A stretch of 64,000 nt of DNA from Kappaphycus alvarezii (lineage: Eukaryota; Rhodophyta; Florideophyceae; Gigartinales; Solieriaceae), in contig NADL03000079.1 of NCBI GenBank assembly GCA_002205965.3, positions 1 to 64,000 of the forward strand, given 5' to 3'. Shown here piece after piece: positions 1 to 10,618 of the stretch. The position numbers and the translations under genes are program-made. Numbering within the stretch: the first letter of the stretch is position 1; each line of letters starts with the position of its first letter. Under the pieces are notes generated by a model. It did not search any database, was not told where the DNA came from, and saw only the letters and a list, made by a program, of their open reading frames with translations.

Positions 1-178
1 ACGTAACCAGACCACAGAAATCCAAACTTCAGGAGCAGGGCGGGCAACTTTACCGCTGAATGGAAGAGTGGAGAAGGGTAATGAGGACGAGAAAGCAGTG
101 GTAGATATATGACGCGTTTTGGAGACAGGGTGAGGGACGCCGTGAAGCGATCATACTTGTAGTCCACGAGCTCAGTAG

Positions 179-508
179 TCAGTACATGCTGTAAGCCACG
201 AGGGGGAACCCGGGGGACCCCTGAAGGCCTGACGAAATCAATTGACTAGGATTGCAAGCGAAACGGCTTGTATGGGGCAGCTGAGAACGGAGAGAAGCGA
301 GTAGAGCGGAAATCATGTAACAGGTGGGGAACCCAGAATATAGAAGGCGGAAAGATGGGAGGCTGGCGTCAAAAGAACCGAGGTAGGCCGCATTGGCTAT
401 CCAGGAGGCAGGTGTAAGTCCTATACCACCCTTAAGGAAGGGAAATTGAGCGGAATGCCAAGCGTCTTCCGTGAGTCTCACATGCGTATCTTCGGATACT
501 CTTCGCAT
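179..508 (-). pseudogene. LINE reverse transcriptase relic, region after the RT core
   Basis: A 109-codon open stretch resembles the region that follows the RT core in the restriction-like-endonuclease LINEs found elsewhere in this window. The visible signature is FLKGGIGLTPASWIANAAYL, which parallels the GIGL-SSARDVAAASFL block in the LINE at 57,793. No catalytic RT motif, zinc knuckle or endonuclease domain is joined to it, so this is a fragment. The family assignment rests on this one block only, and an unrelated chance ORF cannot be excluded. Confidence 0.4.
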
Positions 509-1681
509 GCCAGCATCATGAACTGATACTACGGTATATGTTAAGTGTACCCACTCTACCTGCTGTACTCCCTGTACCTGCGAGATAGTGCTGTTCTCCT
601 TAAGATCATGATGGTGTTAGTTCCCTGCTCGCACTTACCCGTGGCCCTCTCGCCAGTTTATTTGTTTACTCTCTGCGGTCCCATTCCGAACTACATCGCG
701 GCGTTCCCCAAATAGCTTACAATCTCATATCTCGCAGATATTAGGATAACCGTAGTCACTGGTCCCTTTTAGCCGGACCGTCCTCGCCTCGCAGTGGGCC
801 ACACTCAGTAAAGCTATCGACGCACACAAGAGATCCCTAAAACCCCTCCTCGACGCTAGCTGGCATCAATTTCTAGACGTCCCTAACAGATATAATTACG
901 AGCACAGTAAAGACAAAAAAATCAAAAGAAAAAATCAAATCAGAACATTCATTTGGGATTCGAACCCAGAACTTATAACACCAAAAGAAATCCAAAATCT
1001 TTGTGAAAATAGAAAACATGAAAATCCCTTAAAAGTTAGAAAGAAGTTTAATGCATTCAGTACCTACTGGGGTGTGCACATCCTAACTATACTGCTAAGA
1101 TCTAACCGAATGTACCTCGTCGTCCGTGCGCATCGGGGCTCGGGACAGAATATCTTGAGCAATGAATGACCAGAAGGTGCAACTCAGCCGCTGGTAGATA
1201 TGGGGGCGGATAACGCCAAGTACGGAAGAAACTTGGACACCGTCCGCGGAAGTAACTACTCGATAAACGTATTTGTACCATGGGAAGGCGCAAGGGAATC
1301 AAACGCCAAAGTTAAATGATTGGAGAATCGTCGGGTGTAAATCCCGCGATTTCCTTGAGTGATAACAACGACTGAGATAGACCAAAGGTCGACCGAATCC
1401 AAATGTAGGGCAGGGACCTCCGGGGATTGAAGACCAAGGCAACCGGTTCACCGGGGCGGCGGAACAGGGGTGTCTCTTACTGCCAAATTGGTAAATCATA
1501 CTCAGCCGGCAAGGGTAAGCACGATCAGCTGCAACAGTCAGAAGCTGTGAATTTGGTTCTCTCAATTGTAGCAGTCCTTTTATTACCGAAACACTCATCT
1601 CGCCGGTTCATACAATAACAATATTTCTTGCCCCACTAAAACACTACTCAGGGCGTAATGTCTTGTCGAAAACTAGAAACG
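509..1681. other. No recognisable gene; possible copia 3' flank at the right end
   Basis: Nothing codes for a recognisable protein. Bases 900-1,050 are A-rich. A GGATTCGAACCCAG string near 953-966 mimics a tRNA T-arm but has no matching stems. Bases 1,482-1,681, read on the minus strand, follow the RNase H end of copia D' and may contain the start of its 3' LTR, but no second LTR was found to prove it. Confidence 0.5.
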
Positions 1682-2160
1682 TTATTTAACCAAGAGCGAC
1701 CGTATTGAGTCCATTATCTCTTTGGTGACTGGCTCTGTAAGCAAATCCCCCACTTGATTTCCAGTTGAAATGTATTTAACCTTGAGCAAACCATTTGAAG
1801 TGAGATCACGAACATGATAGAACTTAACATCGACATGTTTGTTCCTTGTTGAGATCTTGTCCGATGTAGGTATTGAAAGATCTGCGATATTGTCCACGTA
1901 GATCGAGGTCGCCATCATTTTGGCATTGCCAAGGTACGGGAAATTGTTCTCAATTCCCAAACCTAATCTTAGATTACATCTTTGGCGCAGATCGAAACTG
2001 CTACATATTCGGCCTCGGCAGAAGACAAAGCAACAATACTATACCTCTGACTTTTGCAAGCTACCACAGAACCATTCAACATAACAACGAATCCAGTTGT
2101 TGACTTTTGAATAATTTTGTTTGCAGCCCTATCTGAGTCATCGAAGGGCTCGAGATTCAT
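1682..2160 (-). pseudogene. Copia D' RNase H domain
   Basis: Two adjacent frames give the C-terminal RNase H of a copia polyprotein. The blocks are KSTTGFVVMLNGSVV, then VALSSAEAEYVAVS, and in the second frame KHVDVKFYHVRDL followed by GDLLTEP. The order and spacing match Ty1/copia. A frameshift near 1,965 separates the two pieces, so it cannot be translated as one domain. Confidence 0.85.
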
Positions 2161-2288
2161 ACTTTAGTTAGTCATAGTTGTTGCGGCGCGATACTTAATT
2201 CCAAACTGCGAGTTCCGGAAAGGTTTCTGAGTACTCTTTTCAACAAGACCATATGCCTTGAAGCTGGTGAATGGACATGTCTAGCCAG

Positions 2289-2767
2289 CTAATTTACGGC
2301 GAATGACATGTCCGGCCTTGTCCAAACAGGAAGATAAAGCAGTGGTCCCACTGTAGAGCAGTATCGAGCATTATCGCTTCTTGATGAAAATGTTTCACTG
2401 GGATAAGCTGGGGAAAGGTCTGCGTCAGATGAAAGAGTTGTCCAAACAGCATTAGCTTCTTTCAGTCCTTCTTTTCCAAGCATATCTTTGGCATATTTTC
2501 CCTGATCTGTTTTATGCCCACATTTGAACGGTGTATCTCCCATCCACTCTTCGACTTTATTGAAACATACAACTTAATGGAAATTTTGGACCTTATTTTT
2601 CTTTGAGGTATTCCACCAGCGATGTAGAATTGCAAAAAATGCATATCGTCGACCACAGCGAGCAGTCCTATGAAATCCGTATTGGCAACCTTGAAGAAAA
2701 CTCGGAAGTCAATTTTGGACTGCTTGAATCCCCGACGCAGTAGTAAAACTATGAAGGGTAACCCCAT
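2289..2767 (-). pseudogene. Copia D' reverse transcriptase, C-terminal part
   Basis: The blocks GFKQSKIDFRVFF, LLAVVDDMHF and YAKDMLGKEGLKEANA, followed by TRPDMSFAVN, are the copia RT core and connection region. The catalytic YVDD motif reads VVDD, so the aspartates remain. At least one frameshift lies between the core (2,462-2,767) and the connection (2,289-2,543). Inferred to be inactive. Confidence 0.8.
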
Positions 2768-3092
2768 ACCTTTCCAGCTTGTTTCAAACCATACATCGAT
2801 TTTGTTAGTTAACAGACGAGACCTGGCTTTTTCTCTCTCCCCCTGAAATCTGTTGGCTGCTCAATGACCATTGGTCGATCAATGCTCCCATAAAATACAC
2901 GGTAGGTATATCCCCTCCTTCGACGGTAAGACCATGTGCGGCAGCCAATGCCAGTAATATTGGAATAGCTTCATGTTAAGCGACAGGAGCACATAAGCGA
3001 TCGGAATCGAAGTCGATTGAGGGTTTTGGAGGTCTTCCCGTTCACAACAGGTAACCTAAAAGGGAAATGGGTTCCACCGGAGTCCAAAGACT

Positions 3093-3745
3093 TCAGTCTA
3101 AACACACATGTGAATGAATATGGATTGATTTCATGCGAGCGATGGAATTATTTCCAAGTTCTCTCTTTCTCAGAGTATGTAATTTGCAATATACTGCACC
3201 GGGCCAGTGTACCTCTTTTATTTTTTCTTTGAAAGATTTAGGAATATTTAGATCCTTCAGATTCCCACACACAACATTTAAACGAGCCGATTCTACTGAA
3301 AGAAGGTTTTCAAATACCTGAAAAGCTTGAGTCAACATGTGTTCGGACTCGGAGCTAAAAAATGTTTTTCCAATTCCACTGAATCTGTCTTTAGATGCTA
3401 TCAATAAGAGTGTTGACAACAGGGAGCTGTTCGGTTCCACACAATCGAAAATCTTGTGATTTTTTTGTTACTAACATCTTCACCTCGTAGGTATAGATCT
3501 GAAATAAAGTCTGATCACTATCTAGACCAACTTTATTTTCACGGGCGGCAAGAGCGGAAAGCTTTTTTTTTGGCGGCTGTCAGACTGGAAAAGAAAAGCA
3601 AACCTTGTTGCTCAAAGATGTGTAGATTTTTGTAACTGACTCTTGTGCTTCTTTCCCAAAGAAGGATTGGAATTTCATCTCCAATGAGATCGGACGGTAG
3701 AAGATTGCCGAGAAAAATTACATGACGCATCGTCTCGTTCCACAA
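3093..3745 (-). pseudogene. Copia D' integrase C-terminus and RT linker
   Basis: The piece at 3,539-3,745 (MWNETMRHVIFLGNLLPSD) continues the integrase end seen in D. The piece at 3,093-3,440 carries SESEHMLTQAFQV and IPKSFKEKIKEVHWPGAV, the P-x-SF-EAI-W-A signature just before the copia RT. Stops and frameshifts separate the pieces. Confidence 0.75.
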
Positions 3746-4522
3746 GGCGATACCCAGTTTTGCACCGAAAATGAGTACGCCATCGCGAGTTTATAGCTCT
3801 TTCATCAGTTGTTTCGCTATGCAATTACTTTGTGGAGTATGTGGCGGGGAAGGTTCAAGAATAATTCCATTATGAAGGCGGAAATACTCCATGAGCCGCG
3901 ACACATTCTCGCCAGCTCCATCAAATCGTATATTTAAGAGCTTGATTTTGTTATTCTAACAGACCTTTTTTTATTACTGTAGGGCAGGAAATATATTAAT
4001 TCGTTATTTGATGAAGTATGCATCGAATTTTCGGTGCGATCATCAATGAAGCCAACAGCCTAGTGACTGTCTCCGGTTGAACGCGTAAGTATCTTGCCCT
4101 TTATGTCCGAATGAACCAATTCGAGATGATAGTGTGTTACTCTCGAACTGGTAGAGATGGTTCCTCTTTGAACCTTTCCAGCCATGCACGGAAAACTATG
4201 TATATCGTGCAAAGTATTTCGGGAAAATTGCCACATCGTCGAATGATTTCATAAGCTTGAGATAATTTCCAGGATTTCGGTGTTATGCTCGATTTCGCCA
4301 TTCAAGTGCAAGCTCCCAATCCGAGTTGTATTTCGTGTTGTATTCTTTGAAGCACATCAGACACTTCTGTTGCGGAGGGTCGAGAAAAGAAGTATGTGCT
4401 GCCTGCTTACGCTTGGGATACAGTATCTGCAGATGGTAGGAGCCATTATCCGCAATTTCCAAGCCTTTAACTATTTCCCAATGTTTTCTTATCTTGATGA
4501 AGCGGTTGCTAGTAAAATTTCT

Positions 4523-4985
4523 TTATTTCGGATCAGCTGGGTAGAAAAGACTTAAATATGTCGTCAATTTTGCAACAGAGAAAAATGTTTGACTGAAAAT
4601 GACGTGCATGTTGAGCTTTCGTATGAATTTATCCAGCCAATAGAATAAACACTGCAGCCTTTCCAACAAGGACGGACTTCTCCGAGGCTGCTTGAACCTC
4701 GCAAAGATGAATGCTTTCATCGTTAAAAAAAGAGTTGCGGTTATGAAAGAAATTATGAGATCCACCAGAAGCAACAAAAGCATCTATCACTTCTTGATCT
4801 CGGATATATCTTCCAAGAGTAAAACACCCAAACGTTCCCCCTTTTTGATCTCCGCATGTGGCAACTGTGGTGGCAGACCGCCACGCACCATCGCTACTTT
4901 CTGAACCACCGCCTCGGCAAGGCCCAGCTCCTCTGCTTGGTAACGGCGTCATCGACGCCGTCGCCATCTTCAGAGTTGAAGTCAC
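4523..4985 (-). pseudogene. Copia D' protease-like region, interrupted by a LINE 3' end
   Basis: The minus strand encodes VIDAFVASGGSHNFFHNRN, matching the copia aspartic protease block where D-S-G-A-S/T-H is expected. The catalytic Asp is Ala, as in copies D. A 39-bp insertion (see 4,802-4,840) splits the coding sequence just upstream of this motif. Two overlapping frames are needed to read the region. Confidence 0.7.
4802..4840 (+). mobile_element. 39-bp LINE 3'-end insertion with 12-bp target-site duplication
   Basis: The insert reads GGATATATCTTCC...ACGTTCCCC, identical to the 3' terminus of the LINE family seen at 21,368, 21,810 and 24,788. It is flanked by CTTCTTGATCTC (4,790-4,801) and CTTTTTGATCTC (4,841-4,852), which differ by one base. 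The homologous copia D loci at about 36,155 and 52,405 have a single uninterrupted copy of this site, so they are empty sites. This is an extremely 5'-truncated LINE insertion. Confidence 0.85.
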
Positions 4986-5199
4986 ACCAATCCATCGATG
5001 TCAAAGGTACCCAGAGGCTCATAGTTCCGTACGGCCCCGTTAGAGCCCTGCGGGTTGCTATTTCCGTCCTCTGAATAACCTCACCCGCGCGCCCAGTTGA
5101 CGACTGTCCACAGACGCCTTCTGGGGTATTGTGATAGGGGCGGCTTCCAGGGATGCATCTGGGTGCAATTTTTTTCTTGGATCAAATTACCAGTCTTCA

Positions 5200-5345
5200 C
5201 CACTGTTCCTTCTACTGTACACTACTGTACAGTATTGTAAATTTCTGCACTTCTGTGTACTGAATAGTACTGTAAAGTTGTGCACTGCTGTGCACTGCAC
5301 AGGACAGTGCTGTGCCTTGGGTTCTGAGGCGCACAGGATTCTTCA
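5200..5345. repeat. GTAC/TGCAC-rich cryptic repeat
   Basis: Degenerate alternation of CTGTAC, GTACAG, TGCACT and ACTGTGC over about 145 bp. It is present in inverted orientation, nearly unchanged, at 35,650-35,795 and 51,900-52,045. The overlapping 60-80-aa ORFs are by-products of the repetition. Function unknown. Confidence 0.7.
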
Positions 5346-5578
5346 CTGCTGGGCAGTGCTGGACAGAGAAGAATACGCCTAGTTGCAACAGACTCAGAAA
5401 TTCTTCGACAACCACCTCTTTCCCTCTATTGGCATTTATTTACGGTAATGATCCATATTGACTTACGCAAACATAAATAGTAGTTGTGAAACACTTCTCA
5501 CTCTAGTATGACCAAGCTATACAGGCAGACCATATTCCTCGCAAAGCACCAAGCCCGACAGGAGAGATTCCGACTGCC

Positions 5579-6320
5579 TCACGCAATTGTTTGGCGCCAC
5601 AACACCTCGTTCAAACAGACGCCAGAGAGAACTTTGAGAGCGACCGGAATTGATTTCAATGACATGGCCCATTCCAACTTAAACGAACCTTCCTTCACAA
5701 GTGCCAAACTCCAAACCATTCCGCCATCAAATTTCCTTGAAAGATCCCTTGCCACACCTCCAAATCGAATCGCCACACTCACCATCGTACATATTGTATG
5801 CGTAATCAGACTTCCACACAAACTCCCACCATCATCCAAAAACTTATTCAAACCAACAAACCCATCTTCGGAAACCATCCCCGCTAAAACCCAATCACAC
5901 AACCCTCCTTCGACTGCATGTTTCTCGAGCCTGTCTGACAAACCACTTCCAGAAAATATCAAGGGTATCATGCCCTCTCCACGCGTAAAGCCACGGCCAT
6001 AGCTTTACGCTCAACCATTGCATAGTATCCACTTGATCGTTTCTCGACCGATCAACATTATCGCGACTCTTCTCTGCCACAGTTCCCAGGTGCTAGGGGC
6101 GACACCCGGACTTACAGGACAAAACATCACAAACACCAACGAAACGGTATTGCACATCTCTGCACTCGTTCAAGGGGTGCGTGAAGCGCAGTAGAATGGA
6201 AGAGAAGCTCAGCATTGGAATGCCATGCGTGTCCAAACCAGGGACATTGCAATGCTGGGACTCGGTTTCCATTCCACCGAACTCAATGCACCTCGGGGAC
6301 AAGCAAGAGACATGAGCCAA
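5579..6320 (-). pseudogene. Unidentified conserved ORF relic (copy near D')
   Basis: Minus-strand frames 6,093-6,320, 5,895-6,080 and 5,579-5,971 have close counterparts at 34,681-35,500 and 50,9xx-51,750. Shared blocks include HCNVP-LDTHGIPMLS, DTMQWLSVKLW and SVAIRFGGVARDLSRK. Here the first two frames are separated by one TAG, where the other copies have GAG. Conversely the other copies have a TGA (about 34,957) where this copy reads through. I do not recognise the product; it may be the gag or leader region of copia D. Confidence 0.35.
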
Positions 6321-6489
6321 AACACAGAAGTCCCCAAAACGGGTGGGATAAAGTGTGATTTGTTCGAGAAGAGCATGTGGAAGGCTTCAGGCGGCATGGT
6401 GGGAGGGTTGCTAGGGTGGTTAGCGGCATTGCAACACTGGGGGGATGCGACGTGAAGGGACACATTCGTTGAAAGAGCACTTTGGTGGG

Positions 6490-7043
6490 TGTGAAAGTTG
6501 ACCAAATATTTTAATCTCTACCCGGTGTCCTACAGTGATGGTGAATTGTGGAACAATATTTTTATTGAGGCCCACAATTTATATTTATTGTAAATCATCA
6601 AGGAATAATTATATCTATTTGCATTGGCACTATTTTCTTCTGAATTTAGTGTGAAATACTTTATATGTCCTACAGTTGGTTATTATTGTTATGTAGGCTA
6701 TAATTATTGCATTTAAGCTGCCAAAAAATTATTATCTGGATGATTGCTTACCTGCAAAATATTATAATAGTTATTGCTGAGCCTGAATCATGTCTACCAA
6801 AATTATTGAACGGCTCACCTGATTTTTGTAGCAGGGTCACCCTGGTGTGGAGTATAAGTAGTCCTAGTTTGTTAGAAATACTTTTTACATCCTCGGGCAA
6901 TTGAAATATTCCCCTCGATCACCTATCATTAAATTTGGTTTCCTATTCATTATTCATTCGAAGTCCAATTGCGGGATTTATTTATTTATTCAAGTTGGAA
7001 CTATTTATTATTATTTGGATCTACCTATCCCAATATTTTTGCA
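6490..7043 (+). repeat. ~554-bp AT-rich element, inverted partner of 9,152-9,686
   Basis: Nearly the whole segment matches the reverse complement of 9,152-9,686, including a conserved 65-codon open frame that looks incidental. It ends in TTTTTGCA and its start is close to TG. It has no visible target-site duplication (flanks GTGGG and CCCAA). It joins copia D' flank on the left to a LINE relic on the right. A solo LTR or non-autonomous element is likely; because the partner alone has a TSD, a single terminal-inverted-repeat transposon is less likely. Confidence 0.6.
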
Positions 7044-8140
7044 CCCAAGGCTGTAACTCTGGGAAAAGCTGTCTCACCGGGGTCAGAAAAGCGGGTCTGC
7101 TGCACATATTAAAAGCTTTCTTGAGATCGACAGTCAATAACCCATATGCTGGCTCACTGCCTTACTTCTGAATGACTCGACGGATTCCGTGCACGACTGT
7201 GTCGGTACACGACTTTGTGGCGATACCCGCTTGGAGAGGTTGGAGGTAGTCTGCCGCCTTCTGGGACACTCGCTTCATTAAGCAGCTACTGACCATCCTG
7301 CGCAGCGTTTCTCCAACGACGATTGGCCTAGGCGACATGTCCTTCTTCGCCAACGGGTTCGTGGAGCACCAGCGATCCAAGGAGCGAGAACGGCTGGCGC
7401 TTTTCCAGTTGCTAAAACATTAACAAGTCTCGTAAGAGCTACCGAAAAGCTGGAATTCCCCGATGAGGATGGACATCTTAGCAATTCTACCAGGTGGCAA
7501 GGCTTTAGACCTGAGCCTCCGGAGAGGATCCAGGTTTAAAAGCCCTGATAGCGCCAAGGACTTCGTCTTCAGTGATCGGTCAGAAACTGTGGTTGTTAGA
7601 AGATGTTCTGCTGACTAGAGTTGTTTCATCGGGGGCCTGCTGGGGATGTTTATCGATAAGGGCATCGATTACATCACTGGTAGCTGGTAGAACGCCTAGC
7701 GAGCGCATAGCTTTCGCAGCCTTTCCGTACGCACCTTCATTGGCCAGTTTTGTCGCCCGTTTTACATTGACCTGTTGCTGGTCCGAAGTGGACCGAGCTC
7801 GTGCGGTGCGGTGTTTGGGCTGGTCGAGTGCTTGCGCCCATAGTGTTCTGAAGTGCTCCGCGTTCCATAAATCCATGCTTTCCCTCATTTTGTCCGTAAT
7901 AGAGTGCCACCGGTATTTACTGGAGCAGGAATCTGACCAGTGAATGTTCGTGAGCATTACTGCTGGGAACAAAATATTTTGTGAGCGCCTGAGTTGCTCG
8001 TGAATTATCAGCAAGACAAGCGTTCACTGCATCGTCCATCGACTTTGCATACGTCTCTGCTAGACAACCGCGGAACTTTGTCGGTATATGCGACATGACT
8101 GAGGTGTGGGTTGTGAAGATCTCTTTTTTAGAGATGGCAG
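7044..8140 (-). pseudogene. LINE ORF relic: N-terminal region and RT up to motif A
   Basis: Read on the minus strand from about 8,140: a helical N-terminal region (VKRATKLANEGAYGKAAKAM), then ITEDEVLGAIRAFKPGSS, which matches the RT entry motif. Next come VLATGKAPAVLAPWIAGA, SPRPIVVGETLRRMVSSCL (fingers) and GLLTVDLKKAFN (RT motif A, catalytic Asp present). The sequence stops about 20 codons later at the 6,490-7,043 element. Several frameshifts separate these blocks. The YADD-type motif, zinc knuckle and endonuclease are missing. Compare the C-terminal domains at 57,793. Confidence 0.8.
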
Positions 8141-8859
8141 AGACTGTTCACAAAGATCGGGGTTTTGAGACGCAATGTTGGGCCTCTGGTTAGAATCCAC
8201 CCAGCAGTTCTACCTATCGTGGGTGAGCTGTAGAGGCAAGAGCTTCAAGCTTCCGGCTCGATGCAGTTATCACGCTACGATTTACGGTCTATCCACCCCT
8301 CGTCGCAGCCTTGCCACAGCTCTCGAGGTATTCCCCATCCGGATCGCCCCCTTACCACACCTCGGCCACGCTGCCCTACCTCCACCTCAAAGCGAGATCG
8401 TTTCGTGCCGGCGTGATCTCCCAGGAGATCATTAAAATTCGAAAATTTTGGCAAAGATAACCGTTGGAAAAATCAAGTTTGCACGTCGTAACATTGCTGG
8501 CACCAAGTCGTCGATTGGAAACTGCTTCCCCCAGTAGAAAAATATTCGTTTAACGAATCCGCGGCTCAGAGGCTGCTTGTTGGCACTGGAGGGCCATTGC
8601 GGACTATAATAACGAAGACGGTCGGCTGGCTGTCTGGTTAGGAGGAATAGTCATTCGCAGCCCGATCAGAGAGAAAAAGCAGTAACTAGGCTCGGAAAGT
8701 TGGCGGAGGAACAGTTTTTAATCGCTGGCATGGATCAGGTTGTTCTGGAGCACATACCTGTGGAGGAGGTCGCCTACATTACATCGGTACCGGTTTCAGA
8801 TGATCCAGCTCCCGCATCTCCCAAGTACCACAAGCACAGTCCCGCACCTGGTTTTGGCC
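8141..8859. other. No recognisable gene
   Basis: No family-like coding signal on either strand. A 62-codon frame at 8,700-8,888 opens with TTG and has no recognisable domain; its right end overlaps repeat unit R. Confidence 0.5.
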
Positions 8860-9146
8860 AGGTCATGGCGCCGCACAGCCATATGTGAAACTAAAGAAAT
8901 CGATTTGATATTCAAAAATATTACTCCCCCCAGCATCGGCCGGCCATTCCGGTGGTTGATTTGTGGACGGATACAGTCGCTGGAAGGCATTGGAACTTGT
9001 CCTTACAAATGTGTATTGGTGAACAATTCCAGCCATAGGAAGCCAGTGGAATGGGTTGGACTGGGCATGAGTGCAATGGCTGCATGTGCATAGACTGGGT
9101 ATTGGTGCAGCGTAGTCTTTGACGGGTGGAAATGGACGGCTGCGGA
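8860..9146 (-). repeat. Repeat unit R, copy 1, left part
   Basis: The reverse complement matches 23,128-23,420, 32,433-32,700 and 48,650-48,960. Landmarks are AATCCGCAGCC, the CACTGGCCTCCAACGACTGG-like stretch and CATATGG-CTG-GCGGCGCCATGACC. Apparently non-coding. The unit continues to the right of the 535-bp insertion at 9,152-9,686. Confidence 0.75.
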
Positions 9147-9151
9147 TTGTA

Positions 9152-9686
9152 TGCAAAATAATTGGGATAGGTAGATCCAAATAATAATAAATAGTTCCAA
9201 CTTGAATAAAATAAATAAATCCGCAATTGGACTTCGAATGAATAATGAATAGGAAACCAAATTTAATGATAGGTGATCGAGGGGAATATTTCAATTGCCC
9301 GAGGATGTAAAAAGTATTTCTAACAAACTAGGACTACTTATACTCCACACCAGGGTGACCCTGCTACAAAAATCAGGTGAGCCGTTCAATAATTTTGGTA
9401 GACATGATTCAGGCTCAGCAATAACTATTATAATATTTTGCAGGTAAGCAATCATCCAGATAATAATTTTTTGGCAGCTTAAATGCAATAATTATAGCCT
9501 ACATAACAATAAAAACCAACTGTAGGACATGTAAATTTTTTCCCACTGAATTCAGCATGAAACTGCGCCAGCTTTGATGAGTCTCAATAAATATAAATTG
9601 TGGGCCTCAATAAAAACATTGCTTCACAATTCAGCATCACGGTAGGACATCGGGATAGGGATTAAAATATTAGGTCAATTTTCACT
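9152..9686 (-). mobile_element. 535-bp solo element with TTGTA target-site duplication
   Basis: Flanked by TTGTA at 9,147-9,151 and 9,687-9,691. The uninterrupted sites GTACAATCCGCAGCC at 23,129 and 48,650 are empty sites, so the boundaries are well determined. On the minus strand it starts AGTGAAAATTGACC and ends ATTTTGCA. A 5-bp duplication with near TG...CA ends fits a solo LTR. No coding capacity. The inverted copy lies at 6,490-7,043. Confidence 0.75.
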
Positions 9687-10618
9687 TTGTACGAATGGAA
9701 AATTGAGCTTTGTATAAAACTGAGGGGTGGACAATGATACCAAAGTGTCATCTGGGGCCTATGAGTGGTCCCATGTAACGGCGTCTGCTTCGGATCTCTT
9801 TCACGGCTACTGTACGAGATTTGGCGGTTACGGGATACCACGATACGAGGGCAACCAGTTGGGCCAACTGGCCACGTCTGAGTATGGCGCATTCAAGAAA
9901 AAAAAGGAAAAATCAAACCGGACTGAACATTATCGGCCCTTTCCAGATCTCGTGAACTGTACTGTACTAACTTAAAAAGGAAATTAGCTAATCGGGCAGA
10001 GTAACCGGGCAACGAGGGACATACCATTAAAAGGAGACCTGCCATGCAGAGTACATCCTCTCCCGCTTCCCAACTCAGCAAATAGGCTTGAAAACGCATT
10101 CCACAAGGCCGTCAGTACAGATTACAGCGTTTATTGAAAAAAAGGAAAATAAGTTGAAAATGTATTTCTTTTTCACTGTCAAATGTCTCAGGGCAAAGAA
10201 CCCCCTCCACATGCTCCCAAATAATTCTTTTCGGCCTCAACCTGCCACGCTACCGTCTATCCGCCATTCCTCGCGCCCTCGTCTACCTCACCGGCCGAAA
10301 CGCTCCCGAAATCAGCAGTATTGCAGAACCCTACCTCATAACACATCAAATCGCCCTTCCTCACCCAACATCAGCCGAACACATGACCGCCAACCGCTAT
10401 CATCCAAACCCTTTATCAACCCACCCCACCCCACTTCTCCCCACCCCCGCCGACCCCCCCCTCTTCAACAATACACAACCATCAAACATTCTCAAACCTT
10501 CACTCTCCCCCTTGTTTACCCACAGCCGTTGTCGTTACCTTTACCTTAATCTCCACCCTATCCTTTCACTCAACCTTACCCCTCCTACACAATCTCTCTC
10601 TCTCTCCCTATCTCTTGT
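9687..10618 (+). repeat. Repeat unit R, copy 1, middle part
   Basis: Matches the reverse complement of about 22,190-23,104, and its first ~400 bp also match the reverse complement of 48,181-48,640. It includes a C-rich, GA-poor tract (10,400-10,610). One frame across 10,245-10,460 reads RALVYLTGRNAPEISSIAEP and is open for about 70 codons, but the other copy is frameshifted there. Read here as a repeat, possibly the promoter/leader of the ORF at 15,696. Confidence 0.65.

Larger units (their letters stand above)
1682..4985 (-). mobile_element. Degenerate Ty1/copia retrotransposon D', inverted relative to copies at 36 and 52 kb
   Basis: On the minus strand the order protease-like, GAG-pre-integrase, integrase, RT and RNase H is the Ty1/copia order. 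Each piece is the diverged counterpart of the plus-strand element D at 36,165-39,305. It is broken by many stops and frameshifts. No LTR pair was found. Its 5' side (4,986-6,490) is also shared with D. At its 3' end similarity to D stops just after the RNase H C-terminus (CGCTCTTGGTTAA). Confidence 0.85.

Noticed and set aside
941-1015. Possible tRNA on the minus strand (TGGGTTCGAATCCCA T-arm)
   Set aside because: Only the T-arm pairs. No acceptor, D or anticodon stems could be found in the surrounding A+T-rich sequence.
8700-8888. 62-codon frame LAEEQFLIAGMDQVVLEHIP
   Set aside because: Protein-like text but no ATG start and it runs into a non-coding repeat; too short to support.
6490-9686. 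DNA transposon with ~540-bp terminal inverted repeats
   Set aside because: One arm alone has a target-site duplication and empty sites; the interior is a LINE relic and repeat R, with no transposase.
10088-10549. 153-codon ORF as a protein-coding gene
   Set aside because: Frame not kept in the second copy of unit R (22,074-22,634); Pro/Ser/Thr content reflects C-rich non-coding DNA.
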